Origin: Gnetum montanum
Lineage: Eukaryota; Streptophyta; Gnetopsida; Gnetales; Gnetaceae
Assembly: GCA_015680685.1 (NCBI GenBank)
Contig: MNCI01015627.1
Coordinates: 106,976 to 142,033 of the forward strand
DNA length: 35,058 nt
Direction: 5' to 3'
Shown here: in pieces, positions 1-10,340 of the stretch
Layout: each line of letters begins with the position of its first letter
Numbering within the stretch: position 1 is the stretch's first letter
Program-made: the position numbers and the translations under genes
The notes under the pieces: model-generated
The model's input: only the letters and a program-made list of their open reading frames with translations
Told to the model about the DNA's origin: nothing
The model's database searches: none

Positions 1-1029
1 GCCAGCACTATGAGCAATTCAGGTCTCATCAAGTAGTAAGACCCATAGAGAAAATCCAAAGAATCAACAAATCCCTTTGATGTTACATCCTTTTTCATTT
101 TCTTTTGGTCCTTATCCTTTTCTTTAATGTATAACAATCCTGAATTTATTTTAGTTTTTATGAAGAAAGAGGCATACTACTTTCATGATGAAACCTCCTA
201 TTTATAGAATTTCAAGGAATGAATGGCATGGTCTTACTACTTTATGTAATCATTGACCTTTACACCAAAAATGGTAACTTTAGTAACAAACTAACAAAAC
301 ATAAAGCATAAAACATAAAAATATAAATTACTTAAAGAAAAAGGAGAATTAATAAGTAAAATAAAAATTAAAATAATGCTATAAAATAAAAAGGGTAAAA
401 TTGGTCCTTACAAGATATCAAATTAGATTGGTATCTCCCTCACGGCTAGGTTGAAAGGTGGAGATATAGAAGATGGAATAGGCTTAAGAATTGGTATAGG
501 TATAGGTTGAGCTCGTGGCTACTTGAGAATCCTTATATATCAACTTTTGTGAGCATTCAGGATGGTAGATTTCATGGTTCCTCATTGAAAACTAGAATTT
601 ATGATATAGGATCCTTCTCATAATGTTTAGAACTTTTTTTTATGAAGATACATGTATGAGATTTTAGTAAAGGACCTTATCTCTTGGTTAAAATTCTACT
701 TGAATTATCTTAGTGTCATCTTATTAGTTTCTACAAGCCTTATGCATTTCATTCATCACAAAGGACATTCTTCTATTGTCATCTAGCACATTGAGGTTCA
801 TAAGTCATTCTTTTTGTGCTAGACTAGTGTTAGTGTTAACTTTACAAGTAGTGTTAATGGTAGGAAGCTCCATTTAAATGAAAAGTTTGGATAGTTTTCT
901 ATACAGTAACTTGTATGGAAAGTAGCCTATAGGAAGCTTTTAAGTAGAGCAATAAACCCATAAGGCATTATTAACATATGTATTACAGTCTCTCTTATAT
1001 TTGCTAATTATCCTTATTAGAATTCATGT
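1..1029 (-). other. Region downstream of integrase in element C, mostly unreadable
   Basis: Read on the minus strand this follows the integrase remnant. No domain can be read. At about 430-450 the minus strand has a purine-rich GTGAGGGAGATACC, which resembles GTGGGGGAGATG at 8353 after the pol end of element A, so it may mark the end of pol or a polypurine-like tract. The rest is AT-rich with no recognised feature. Confidence 0.35.
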
Positions 1030-1345
1030 TATCTATCTACTCTTAACTTTTACTAGATTGTTGTCTTAGAGGTGGTAGGATGTAGTGAATTTATGTTGAA
1101 TTCCTAAGCATCTCAATAGATTCTAAAAAATATCACTTGTAAAATAAGTTTCATTATTAGATATAAGTGCTATAGATGTACCAAATTTTTTCACCATGTA
1201 TTGTTGAAAAAATTGGATTGTGATTATTGTTATAGTGGATTATTTTTGTTGTAGAATAGTCCACTACAACAATAATGTAGAATTTCCCATTAGACATGGA
1301 TGTGATGGGACCCATGAAATCAATTCCTCATAGATCAAATAGTTT
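1030..1345 (-). pseudogene. Integrase catalytic core remnant, gypsy element C
   Basis: Minus-strand translation gives GIDFMGPITSMSNG, the usual start of a plant gypsy integrase core with the first catalytic Asp, then a VVVDYST stretch, then after frameshifts ALISNNETYFTS and a KFTTSYH stretch. In the family the second motif is SDN(G)xxF, so the second catalytic Asp reads Asn here. The third motif (xxQAEV) reads LVKV, with Lys for the catalytic Glu. At least one stop interrupts the core. This is a dead integrase fragment. Confidence 0.75.
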
Positions 1346-1769
1346 CAATGGTTGGATTCATTGTTGTAGATCCTTTAACTTGGTAGTCAATCCACCATCT
1401 TATTGACACTGTTCATAGGAATTGGCAAAGAAATTTTCATTCTTGAAGATCATTTTTCAGAAGTATCCTGCCATTATAATTTTGATGGTTGTTTTCCTCC
1501 CTACATAGTGGCCTCCAAAAGGTCCTTCATAAGGGTATTAGAGAATCTTGGATTAATTATCATTAGGTACACATCATCACAACAAGCAAACTACATAGAT
1601 TTAATCAAGCTTACCTTCTATCTCCATGTAGTTCTTGATTTGTTACAGGAAACTTCTACACCATTTTTAATCTACTATAGCAATATGTTGAGGATAAGAT
1701 GTTAGAAATTTTCAAGTGTATTACAAAGACCAAAAAACATCAGTTTACAAATAAATATTTTTTAGGGTC

Positions 1770-2060
1770 TTGCAAATGTTGTTTGACATAGTTCTCTAGG
1801 GTGATTTGGATCTAATTATAGCCATTTTATCCATCTAGGAAGTTATAATAACCATGTCCTACAATGATATCTAATAATTATTCCATAAATGACAATGATA
1901 AATGGTAATTAAATGTTTCCATGTTCAAAAGTCAGATATTTATGCAGGTCCTTCGTTGACCATCCTTCTTTAGTATGATAATAAGTGAACTTACCCATTC
2001 AATGTTTCCAATAGGATAGATGAGCCTAACCTTAAGGAGATTTTTCATCTCCTTCTTGAT
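1770..2060 (-). pseudogene. Reverse transcriptase N-terminal half remnant, gypsy element C
   Basis: Minus-strand text reads NIEWVSSLIIILKKDGQRR, matching the xxWVSPxxxVPKKxG start of gypsy RT, and further on YYNFLDG followed by NGYN, matching the FLDGYSGYNQI motif that carries the first catalytic Asp of RT. The interval between these blocks is damaged. The part that would hold the YxDD box was not found before integrase begins, so the fragment is incomplete. RT would normally copy element RNA into cDNA; this copy cannot. Confidence 0.7.
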
Positions 2061-4399
2061 TACATACTTGAATTTGCAGTTCATTCATCTCTATGGTTCT
2101 CTTTTAAGCTTAATGGTTGAATCCATGTAGATCTGATGTTAGCATATGCATGGATCAATTCCTATAATTTTATTATATGATCAAGAAAATGTTGTTGGCC
2201 ATTTATCCATCACTATCAACAACTTCTATTTTTATTCCTTTGTCAGCTTCACATTTATAATTACCTATTTATCATTTTTTAGAAATACACATTTAAGTAA
2301 TTCTAGTAATGTTTTAAGTTCTAAGGTCTTTGGTTCAAATGTTTTTGAAATTTCCAACTCTCCCTAGTCCATGTTTGCCTTTTTTCTATGCTCTACATCA
2401 AAGAGTTGGCATCTAAGCTACTTCATGTTATACAATTTGTCAATTATGCACTTGTGAGGACTTCTACCAATTCCATGCACATAGTTGAGTTATAGTTTTC
2501 ATATGGATTTCACCATTGCGTATCATCCTACTTTATGATTTCTACATACATGCATCTTTGCATATTTTTTTTTGACACATGATCTACATGTTATGATTGT
2601 TCTTTGTTAAACAACGTATATCTTTTGCATATAGTTGCACTTTGTGTCATTGTAAGTGATGCATGAAATTTTCTTCTTCTACACTATGTCATGTTCATTC
2701 TTCTTGAATATTTCCAAATAGGGATATCTAATTTCCAAATTGACATTAATAGTGCTTAGCCAAGCTTTTTTCATAATGATGGAAAATTCTTCCTTGCAAT
2801 TATCTACATAAATCACCAAAAAGCTAGTAAGATATAACCAATCATTGATAATGGTTATAATATCATTCTTCAATCCTAAATGAACAATGATGGTTCACTC
2901 TACAAGTTTCAATTAAACATTGCATACCATAATTAGTGGCAAGTTCCATTATTTGTATATTTTTGAAAGATTAAATTGAATCTCAAACTTGAGTTTAGTA
3001 AACCCTTTTATTATATATTTCTAGTGATATACGAATAGATGAAGGAACTTCTCAAATTAGTTTTTTTATGAAAGATTTTCTACTTTTTATCTAGTTCATA
3101 ACTAATAGTTTCCATTTTGGAAGAACTTTGGTTTAAAGGTGACCTATTTTTATGTTTGAAATGTAGATGATGTTGAGTCCACGGTGACAAAAGCCTATGA
3201 ATGTTTAGATGAGCAATTGACTTGAAAAGTGGGTGCTTCTAAGGATTGTGTTTAGAACCAATTAAGTTACCATTCATTCTCAATTTTCCTACTTTCATGA
3301 CATTTTATTGTTGTGACCATGAAGGAATCTTACCTTGCATTAGTGATGTAGGTGGCAAAGGATTTAATACATGACTTTAAGGATGCTAGTAAGGAGTGTA
3401 AGTGCATGAAGCTTCAACACGTAGAATAGTAGGTTTATGATACTTAGGAGGATAATAATGATGAATATAAGCATATGTGATAGAGCCACTCTATGATATG
3501 GATTTTTGAATGTAGTATCCATAAGCATTGGGTTTTTTGTAGGGGCACTGCTATATTGGTGGTGGAATCTCACATGACTATGAATTTTTCCATTGTTGAT
3601 AGTAGTCCTGAGGTTGTGATGAAGCCCTACTAGGATAGTATTATTACTAGTGATAGGGTTATTGATAGTTGCCTTGATGATAACCTAACATCACAGGTAT
3701 ATACCTCTTATCAAACATTAAATTTAAGATATAAACCATAGACTCTTAGAGATGTGACATTACTGGGTAACAACCCTTTGGATATTCATATTGGTAACTG
3801 CCATAACCATCATCATTTGATTTAGAGTATTCAATCTTATCTACTATAGCAACTTTCCATTTTTGCTAATAATAGTCCATTCCTACATCTCTCTTCGTTC
3901 TTTTGTTCTTGTTTTTGGATCTTCCTAGTTCTACTTTTTCCTTTATGATCTTAAGTGCTATTTGAAATTTTCATCTTTGAAGTCTCATATTTTATCAACT
4001 TTTGATGAAATTTTACTAATTGATTTTTGCATAAGTAAGGTTTTCCTTTACACCACTTTCTCTAATGATTCTTCTTTATCATATTCATCCAAATGAACCT
4101 TCTTTTTGTGGATATAGGAATCCCTTTTATGCTTATCCACATACTCTTTCTTTGTAAGTTTACCTTCATCTTCTACCACTTGATTAATAAGATTTTGGAT
4201 TTGATGGACTTTCATTTTGGATAATCTACTTTGGGCATAGAATCTAAGAGTCTCTATTGTGTTATTTTAGAGTTCATCTATGATGTGATGTAGTTTTTCC
4301 CTTTAAGACAAGTCATAACCTAGACATCAATGAAGTAGAAATTAGTATATGCATAGGGTTGCATCAAGGGATTCATGATTACCCTATCTTTACCCTTAG
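2061..4399 (-). other. Degenerate gag-pro-pol interior of element C
   Basis: No continuous frame. On the minus strand around 3590-3720 there is Tyr/Gln/Gly-rich text (HQGNYQ, YYPSRASSQPQ) that fits a disordered gag C-terminus. No protease DTG or DSG motif was found. Short open frames here are not convincing genes. Confidence 0.35.
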
Positions 4400-4620
4400 A
4401 TCTACTTTCTCATGTTGAACACTCAGGAGTAAATTTGATATTTTTCATTAAATAGATGTAGCATTGTACTCCATTTTCTAATAGATTTTGACTTTAAGAA
4501 CCAATACCAATTTTCAAATACTTTGATGAGTGTTCTTGGAAAACTTCTTAGCATCTAGAACTTATTTTCAATGTTCTACAAGTTACTAGGGGTAATGAAA
4601 GACTTGAAAATGATGTTATA
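4400..4620 (-). pseudogene. gag core remnant, element C
   Basis: Minus-strand translation contains FENWYWFLKSKSIRKWSTML followed by HLFNEKYQI. This fits the retrotransposon gag pattern of a Trp-containing helix, then SIxxW, then a Phe-rich helix ending near KFQ. The reading is short, surrounded by stops, and the wider gag is not readable. Gag would form the particle that packages the element RNA. Confidence 0.5.
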
Positions 4621-5744
4621 GATTTACATTGTAGCCTTTGTTGAACTTGGGAGTGTTGTTCACATCTAATCATTTGATTTAACTATGCCTTTAATGCCTA
4701 GTAGGAATGTATATCACCTACTTGAGATTGATCATGCTTCGTGTAGCAAGTAATGATTCATCATAGTTATCATGGTCCTCATGGTTCATGTCATGATCAT
4801 ATCTCCTCTAATATTGCCTACTATACCTTTGTTCATTTCTATGTCTATCTTCTTATTCTTACCTATCTTTTCATCAACCATGTATGCAGTGATCCTTTTT
4901 ATCATCTTTACAAGGCCTACGATGATTTCTTCTTCTATCTTAATACATTTATCCTCATGAGAGTTTGATGGTAAGGATAAATATGAAGAACTAGAAGAGT
5001 TGTCCTAGCTTGTTCTATTTTCTAGCCCCTCTAATGTTGTTTTGGTTATCTATTGAAAGACCTTAGTCTTGAGATCCCCCTTGTATTGGATTCTATTCTA
5101 ACCTTATTTTATTTGGTAACCAATACTAAATGTACCCATGGATGATCTTTGTTTTCTACATTGAGGGATCAAGAATTTTGGTGATGGGATCTACTAGATT
5201 GATAATTAGAATCCTCCTTCTCTAATTGTAATGTTAGTTGAATGGCAGTCACCTTTTACTTAGAGGCTTCATCTCATGCCTCCATGAATCAGTCTTTGCA
5301 TAGTTGGACTTTCATAGGCTAATAAGACCTAGATATCTTGTCAACAAACTTATAATCTAAAATTTCTGCTTCTAGTTCTAGCTTTAATAAAGTTTTCATG
5401 TGCATTAATGAAATTAAGTAGTTACGTAGTAACATAATGTTATCCTCTAAGTCTCTTCATCATAGTTGTTCATCTTGGTGAGAAATGAAAGAAAAATCTA
5501 GATAATATGGATTTAGATGTTGGTAGACTACTTTTACTTGTTACAGTACATCATCTCAATTCTTAGTGGTTCTATCATATATGACTACTAAATCATTAGC
5601 AGGTGGGAAATATACCTTACAAGAAGAAGACATTATATGATTTATATGGATTTCTTTGAGTAAAATATTATTAATTTCAAATGATTAATTATTTTAGGCT
5701 TTAATATCTATCATTGAATAATTCTATCTAAAATACTAGCATCA
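4621..5744 (-). other. gag leader region of element C, degenerate
   Basis: This lies between the gag core and the primer site. Occasional minus-strand phrases such as DHPWVH near 5130-5150 resemble the gag of element E (HEDPWLG), but there is no usable frame. Nothing else is recognised. Confidence 0.3.
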
Positions 5745-5763
5745 TTCCCTAGCAATAATGCCA
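5745..5763 (-). other. Degenerate primer-binding site of element C
   Basis: The minus strand reads TGGCATTATTGCTAGGGAA. The plant gypsy primer site matching tRNA-Asp begins TGGCGCCGTTGC, so most positions agree and the differences are in the CG-rich part. It lies one base from a TGATGA LTR edge at 5765, as expected for a primer site next to the 5' LTR. Confidence 0.6.
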
Positions 5764-5764
5764 T

Positions 5765-5848
5765 TGATGATTAAAATAGTAGAGCCTATGCCCAACGATA
5801 TAAATCAAAAGCATTCAAGCATAATTCAATTAAATTCCATATACTGAG
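5765..5848 (-). repeat. 5' LTR of element C, segment before insertion of A
   Basis: The LTR edge is TGATGATT on the plus strand (AATCATCA on the coding strand), next to the primer site. It is interrupted after 84 bases by element A and should resume at 14386. Confidence 0.55.
5844..5848. repeat. Target-site duplication, left copy (element A)
   Basis: CTGAG directly before the first LTR; TTGAG follows the second LTR at 14381-14385. Four of five bases match, as expected for an old gypsy insertion. Confidence 0.6.
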
Positions 5849-5998
5849 TGATCAATGTCAAAGTGTCATGTTGATGGGCCCTTATTGAAATGGCCTTGTC
5901 AACGGAGCCCCGTTTATGTGGTGTTGCCCCATCAATAGGGCCACGTCAACATAGCGTTTGCTACATCTACCTCGTCAACACAATACTGTAGCAAAAGC

Positions 5999-6006
5999 TA
6001 TAAATA
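5999..6006 (+). promoter_or_regulatory. TATA box of element A 5' LTR
   Basis: TATAAATA, conserved in the other LTR (13593). It stands 179 bases before the AATAAA signal in both copies. Confidence 0.7.
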
Positions 6007-6177
6007 CAAGCTCCCAATTTTGTTTATGCATCATTCAAGTCATAGTAGTAGTAGAGCTCTTGTAGTTTATCCATTTGAAAGTTAGAATATTTTCCTAAGT
6101 GCCCGTAGTAGGAGTTATTAAGTGTACAGATCTTTATTCGAGCACTGTTGTATATGAACCACACTAGTGTGTACAGC

Positions 6178-6183
6178 AATAAA
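6178..6183 (+). promoter_or_regulatory. AATAAA poly(A) signal, element A 5' LTR
   Basis: AATAAA lies inside AATAAAGA, which can pair with an upstream TCTTTATT. The same layout occurs at 13772, 21900 and 35032. Confidence 0.6.
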
Positions 6184-6586
6184 GACGAGCTTCTTGATAA
6201 ACCTTGCAACATTCTAGATATTTTAGAAAATTGCATTTATTATTTTTAGTTATTTGTTCAATGCTTCTCAGTAATTAAGCTAATTAAGTGATTAAGTAAG
6301 ATAAGCTAAATAGATTAAATACATAAGTACGACTAGTTCAAGCGTAAACACATATTCGCTTGGTAATCCTAGTAGTGTTATTACTTGGTGTGCCCAATAG
6401 CGTAGCACTTGGTAACCCAACAGTGGATACTTTGGTTAATGACATGTACAAAAAGTGGGACCAAATGCTTATGTAAGGACTAATTAGAGATTAGTTAGTT
6501 AGTTAAATTAAATTAGTTATTAAATTACTTCATCTCACTCTTTAAGAACCAAAGAACATAAAACAAAAAACAATAAAAATCAATAC

Positions 6587-6632
6587 CTCGATTATACTTC
6601 ACCATAACATGTACATCACAAGTGTAATTGGG
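6587..6632 (+). other. Conserved 13-bp LTR stem-loop, element A left copy
   Basis: CTCGATTATACTT (6587-6599) can pair with AAGTGTAATTGGG (6620-6632), with three G-T pairs, around a 20-base loop containing ACCATA and TGTA. Homologous stems occur at 14189-14234 and 22268-22315. Confidence 0.6.
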
Positions 6633-6765
6633 AAGACAATGAATGATCTTAGGGCCAAGAAGGAAGTGTACTTGAAACTATAAAGTCCACAGAATTTGAT
6701 TGGATCACACGTGAATGCTTTGTGATTCGTATGGTTGGGCATAGTGGAACCTTGACTGCTCATAA

Positions 6766-6925
6766 AGTGTTTGTGAACACCAATCACAATGCCATTCACT
6801 TCCTAATGAATAAGCCAACAATGAGCCCCCATATCATACGGTGATTCGTGATCTTGCAAGAATTCGATCTCACAATTATAGATCAAAAAGAGACTAAGAA
6901 TGTGATCGCTGACCACCTCTCTTAG
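6766..6925 (+). pseudogene. RNase H C-terminal remnant, element A
   Basis: Frame 2 reads VFVNTNHNAIHFLMNK, then IIRWFVILQEF and DQKETKNVIADHLS before a TAG (one TGA stands where Trp or Arg is expected). This is the end of gypsy RNase H, whose family text is TDHxAL...RWLLxLQEF...GxxNVVADxLSR. The N-terminal half of the domain and the whole RT are absent because the LTR abuts this point. RNase H removes the RNA strand during reverse transcription; this fragment cannot. Confidence 0.85.
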
Positions 6926-8379
6926 TTAAGATGGAATAATAAAGAGGAGGAGAGCCTACTCTCTGATCACTTTCTAGATGAACTTCTCTTTATAGGAGCA
7001 ATAAATGACCAAGTGCTCACTAAATTAAAAGGGTACGATGGCATCCTCACTTACCTTCTTACTTAGGAGATGCCACAAGGTTTGGATTTTAGGAATAAAC
7101 AATAGTTTCTTCATCGAGCAAAGTACTTCATGGAAACCAATGGACACCTTGAAAATGTGTGCATTGATGTCTTAGTTCATTGGTGTGTCCTTGCTGTGGA
7201 TCAACTATGCATTCTCCAGGATGATCATGAAGGCCCTTGCGGAGACCACTATGTAGGAAGATGCACGACCATAAAAATCCTGATGGTAAGATAATATTGG
7301 CCTATAATCTTCAAGGATGCCCAACAATTTGTTTGATCTTGTAAACGTTGTCAAAGAGATGGTGGGATGACCACTTGAATGGAGCATCCTCAACATTGGA
7401 TTCAACCACTAGAATCCTTTGACATATGGGGCATAGACTTCAAGGGTCCCATCACACCCATGTCCAATGAAAAGGCATATATCGTCGTAGCAGTCGACTA
7501 CTATACCAAATGGGTAGAAGCAATAGCTGTCACAAACTGTACATTATCTATTACTGCTCAATTCATACAACAAAATGTTGTAAACAAGTTTGGAGTGTTG
7601 CATGCACTAATTTCTGACAATATAACTCATTTTACAAGTGCCACTTTTCGAAAAATTATGCAACGCTTGGGGGTCGAACATAAAGTAACAACACCCTATC
7701 AACCCCAAGTCAACAATCAAGCAAAGGTAACTAAAAAGAAGATCACAAAGATCCTAACAAGGACCATAAGCAAATATAAGAGAGATTAAAGCATGAAACT
7801 CAACGATGTCCTTTAGGCCTACTACTCAACATGGAAACTCCCTACTGGCTACTCTTCCTACGTGCTAGTGTACGAAAAACTTCCAACACTCCCAATTCAA
7901 TCTAAGCTCCATATACTTTCAATAGCTTATGAACTGAACCTTGACCTAAGTCTAGCATAAAAGAAAGATTGATCAACCTCAATGTGCTAGATAAAAATTG
8001 ATTAGTAGCCCTATCTTTGAATGAAGTGCATAATGTGTTCAAAAAACAATGGCATGACCTAAGAATTCAAAAAGTAAAATTTCAACTAGGAGATAAGGTT
8101 CTCTACTTGAACCCCACACATGTACCCTAGAAAACAAAATTTTAAATGTTGTGGAAGGGACCTTATATAATTGATGAAACCTTTCCCTTTAGAGCCATGA
8201 TCATATACAAAACTGAGGGCCCAAATAAAAAGCAATTGGACAACACCCAACAAGTGAAGCCTTTCGACGAGCCAAGGCAAGCTAGTACAACAAATACCTC
8301 AACAAATGAACAACCACACTCAATTTTTCAAATCTCCTGCTTTCAAATCAGATGTGGGGGAGATGTCCATCCATACTAA
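6926..8379 (+). pseudogene. Integrase (zinc-binding, core and C-terminal parts), element A
   Basis: Frame 2 continues with a damaged HHCC region (DHEGPCGDHYVGR ... SCKRCQRDGG), then 7379-7789 stays open for 136 codons from ATG: FDIWGIDFKGPITP with the first catalytic Asp, VAVDYYTKWVEAIA, ALISDNITHFTS with the second Asp, and TPYQPQVNNQAKVTKK. The third motif is normally GQAEV, so the catalytic Glu is Lys. Beyond the TAA the same frame gives LNDVL and YSTWKLPTGYSSY, the usual core tail, then after a frameshift WKGPYII and DNTQQVKPF, the GPY-type C-terminus. Integrase would insert the cDNA; this copy is dead from the Glu loss and the stops. Confidence 0.9.
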
Positions 8380-10340
8380 TCATCCATATGGCTCTTTATT
8401 TTTTTCTATTTTTTGTTTTCCACATTTTTTATTTTACAAGTTATTTATTTTACACCTTTTTTATTTTCAACATTTTTCCTACATTTACACCATTTTTTGT
8501 TTTACATCATCATTACTACGTTTGAATCTTTCTTGAATATTTTTACACTTTCTTATATTTTTTACGTTGTTTTTTTTTAGCATAATTTTTAATTTTTGAT
8601 AATAAACATGCTTTGTGCCAATAGGACACTATGGTGCTATAGTTGTTACTAATGGTGGTTTGTGCTTAATGTTTTATTTGCTAACGTTTGGTTTCTATTT
8701 TTGAATTTTTGTACCGATGGCTCAGTCATGGTTTCTTTTTCATGGAATAGGTAGTGAGTTCACGACATCCACCCATTCACAAACTCAATGGTTTTCCTTG
8801 TTTTGGAAATTTAAGGTCCCTTTCATTAAGCAAATTTTTAATAAATTTATGACCTTGGTAGTTTCTGTAATTACAAAGGATTCAAAGGTTTGTACAAGGT
8901 GTGACTTCAATGAGTGCTTGAGTGTTTTTCTAGACTTCTTACCATTCCATGTTAACCACTATAGGAAGTTAAATAATGTCTTTGCATGGTGTAGTTTCCA
9001 TCCAAAAAGAAAACAATAGGAGAAAGAAAAAAAACAAAAAAAAACATGATGGGAATACAAAGCACACCCCTTAGAAAAATAAACAAGCTACAAGCACTGG
9101 TTATGGGACTAGAAAGACATGTTAACCATGCCTAAAGATCCCCTCTAACTAAGGCCCCCTCTCACTTCATACTTCTCTTCTTTCCTCTTTATGGAATCGT
9201 GGTTGTTTTATGGGTGCACTCGTGTGTCTCGAGGGGGTGCATTGGTCTTGGGGTGGTGATGCGAAGTCACTAAAAGAGGTCGATTTTGGTCTAGACCAAG
9301 GATGGATCTTCTCAAGTCATTTTAAACACAAATTCCACAAGGGACTCCTTATCACCTCAATTTGGAATTCCATTCCACCTTCTCCATCATCTATCTCTAC
9401 TGACTATAATTCACCTCATTGCTAGTGTCCATATTCTTGATTCCATGTCTTGGTCTAACATATTTGAATTCTTTTGTAGAATCTTCTAGGTTTTAGCCCA
9501 TTACTTTCATTAATCACTAATCACCTATGGGGCCCATGAACTCCTTACGTTGAGGTTATACAAGGGTAAACAAGGCATGTGCCTACTATGGGAAGGACCC
9601 ACTTACATATCTCTTCATTAGGCTCGTACACCCATCTTTCATACACCTACCTTCTACATCACACCATATGCTCCTTTACATCTTTTATTTCTTAAATATA
9701 TTCTCCATTAAATTTTTCAATTTTTAAGTCTTCAAAGACCCTCTTCAATGATTTCATCGTATTCTTGGCTTTTCTGGGATTCCATGAACCCTAATTTCAT
9801 TGAAAAATTTCTTATATTTTTTGAAATATTCAAGTTTCAAATTTTGCCTATGGGCCCTATATATGGGGCCTCATTGACATAAGGGAAAAATACTATATAT
9901 GTGCACAATCCCACTTGAAAAATTTTACATTTTCTCACAAATGCCAAGGGAGTCTTTCAAATTTTCAGAGCCTAGAACCTTCCAAAGCCCATAACTTCTA
10001 AACCGTTTATCCAAATCACTTTGTTCCTCAACCCCACAACTACTAGAGGTAAGCTCCTCATCATAGAGGTCACAAATGTGCCATTTTTTATAGAAAAATT
10101 TTTGCCAGTTTTTTTAACTCTCACAAAGGTTTAACTAAGAAATTAATTATTAAACATCAAATTATAAGAGTTAAACCTTTCCAATGAGCTCCAATGACAT
10201 TTATAATAAATAATTAATAAAATAATCAATCTACCATGGTCCAACCTTAGCCAAAGCATAACTAACAAATGAGGGAAGGTATTTAAAAATTTAAATTTAC
10301 ACATTATATCTACTAATTCATGGATGTGTTGTGACCGCAA
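8380..10340 (+). other. Spacer between integrase and accessory ORF, element A
   Basis: It starts with a strongly T-rich tract (about 8390-8600). A 100-codon open frame at 8717-9019 (MAQSWFLFHGIG) and a 71-codon one at 9210-9425 resemble nothing I know and may be chance. An A-rich run lies near 9020-9050. No known domain; probably untranslated leader of the downstream ORF. Confidence 0.4.

Larger units (their letters stand above)
1..5764 (-). mobile_element. Ty3/gypsy element C, internal region (degenerate, 3' end outside window)
   Basis: On the minus strand the order from right to left is primer-binding site, gag-like text, reverse transcriptase, integrase, which is the Ty3/gypsy order. All coding traces are broken by stops and frameshifts. 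The spacing is compressed: the RT block with the FLDG motif lies only about 430 bases from integrase, so the C-terminal RT and RNase H segment is largely deleted. The left LTR is not visible and probably lies outside the window. Plus-strand element A is inserted into the right LTR of this element. Confidence 0.75.
5849..6765 (+). repeat. 5' LTR of element A
   Basis: It aligns along its length with 13438-14380. The start is decayed (TGATCAATG against TGATGAGTC) and the end reads GCTCATAA against GCTCATCA. It contains TATAAATA at 5999, AATAAA at 6178 and the 13-bp stem at 6587-6632. The next bases are RNase H coding sequence, not a primer site. Confidence 0.9.

Noticed and set aside
1-430. 3' LTR of element C at the window start
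   Set aside because: No sequence there matches the LTR segment at 5765-5848 or 14386 onward, so the LTR is probably outside the window.
8717-9019. 100-codon plus-strand frame in the A spacer as an env-like gene
   Set aside because: No signal peptide, membrane segment or known motif, and AT-rich chance frames of this size are common here.
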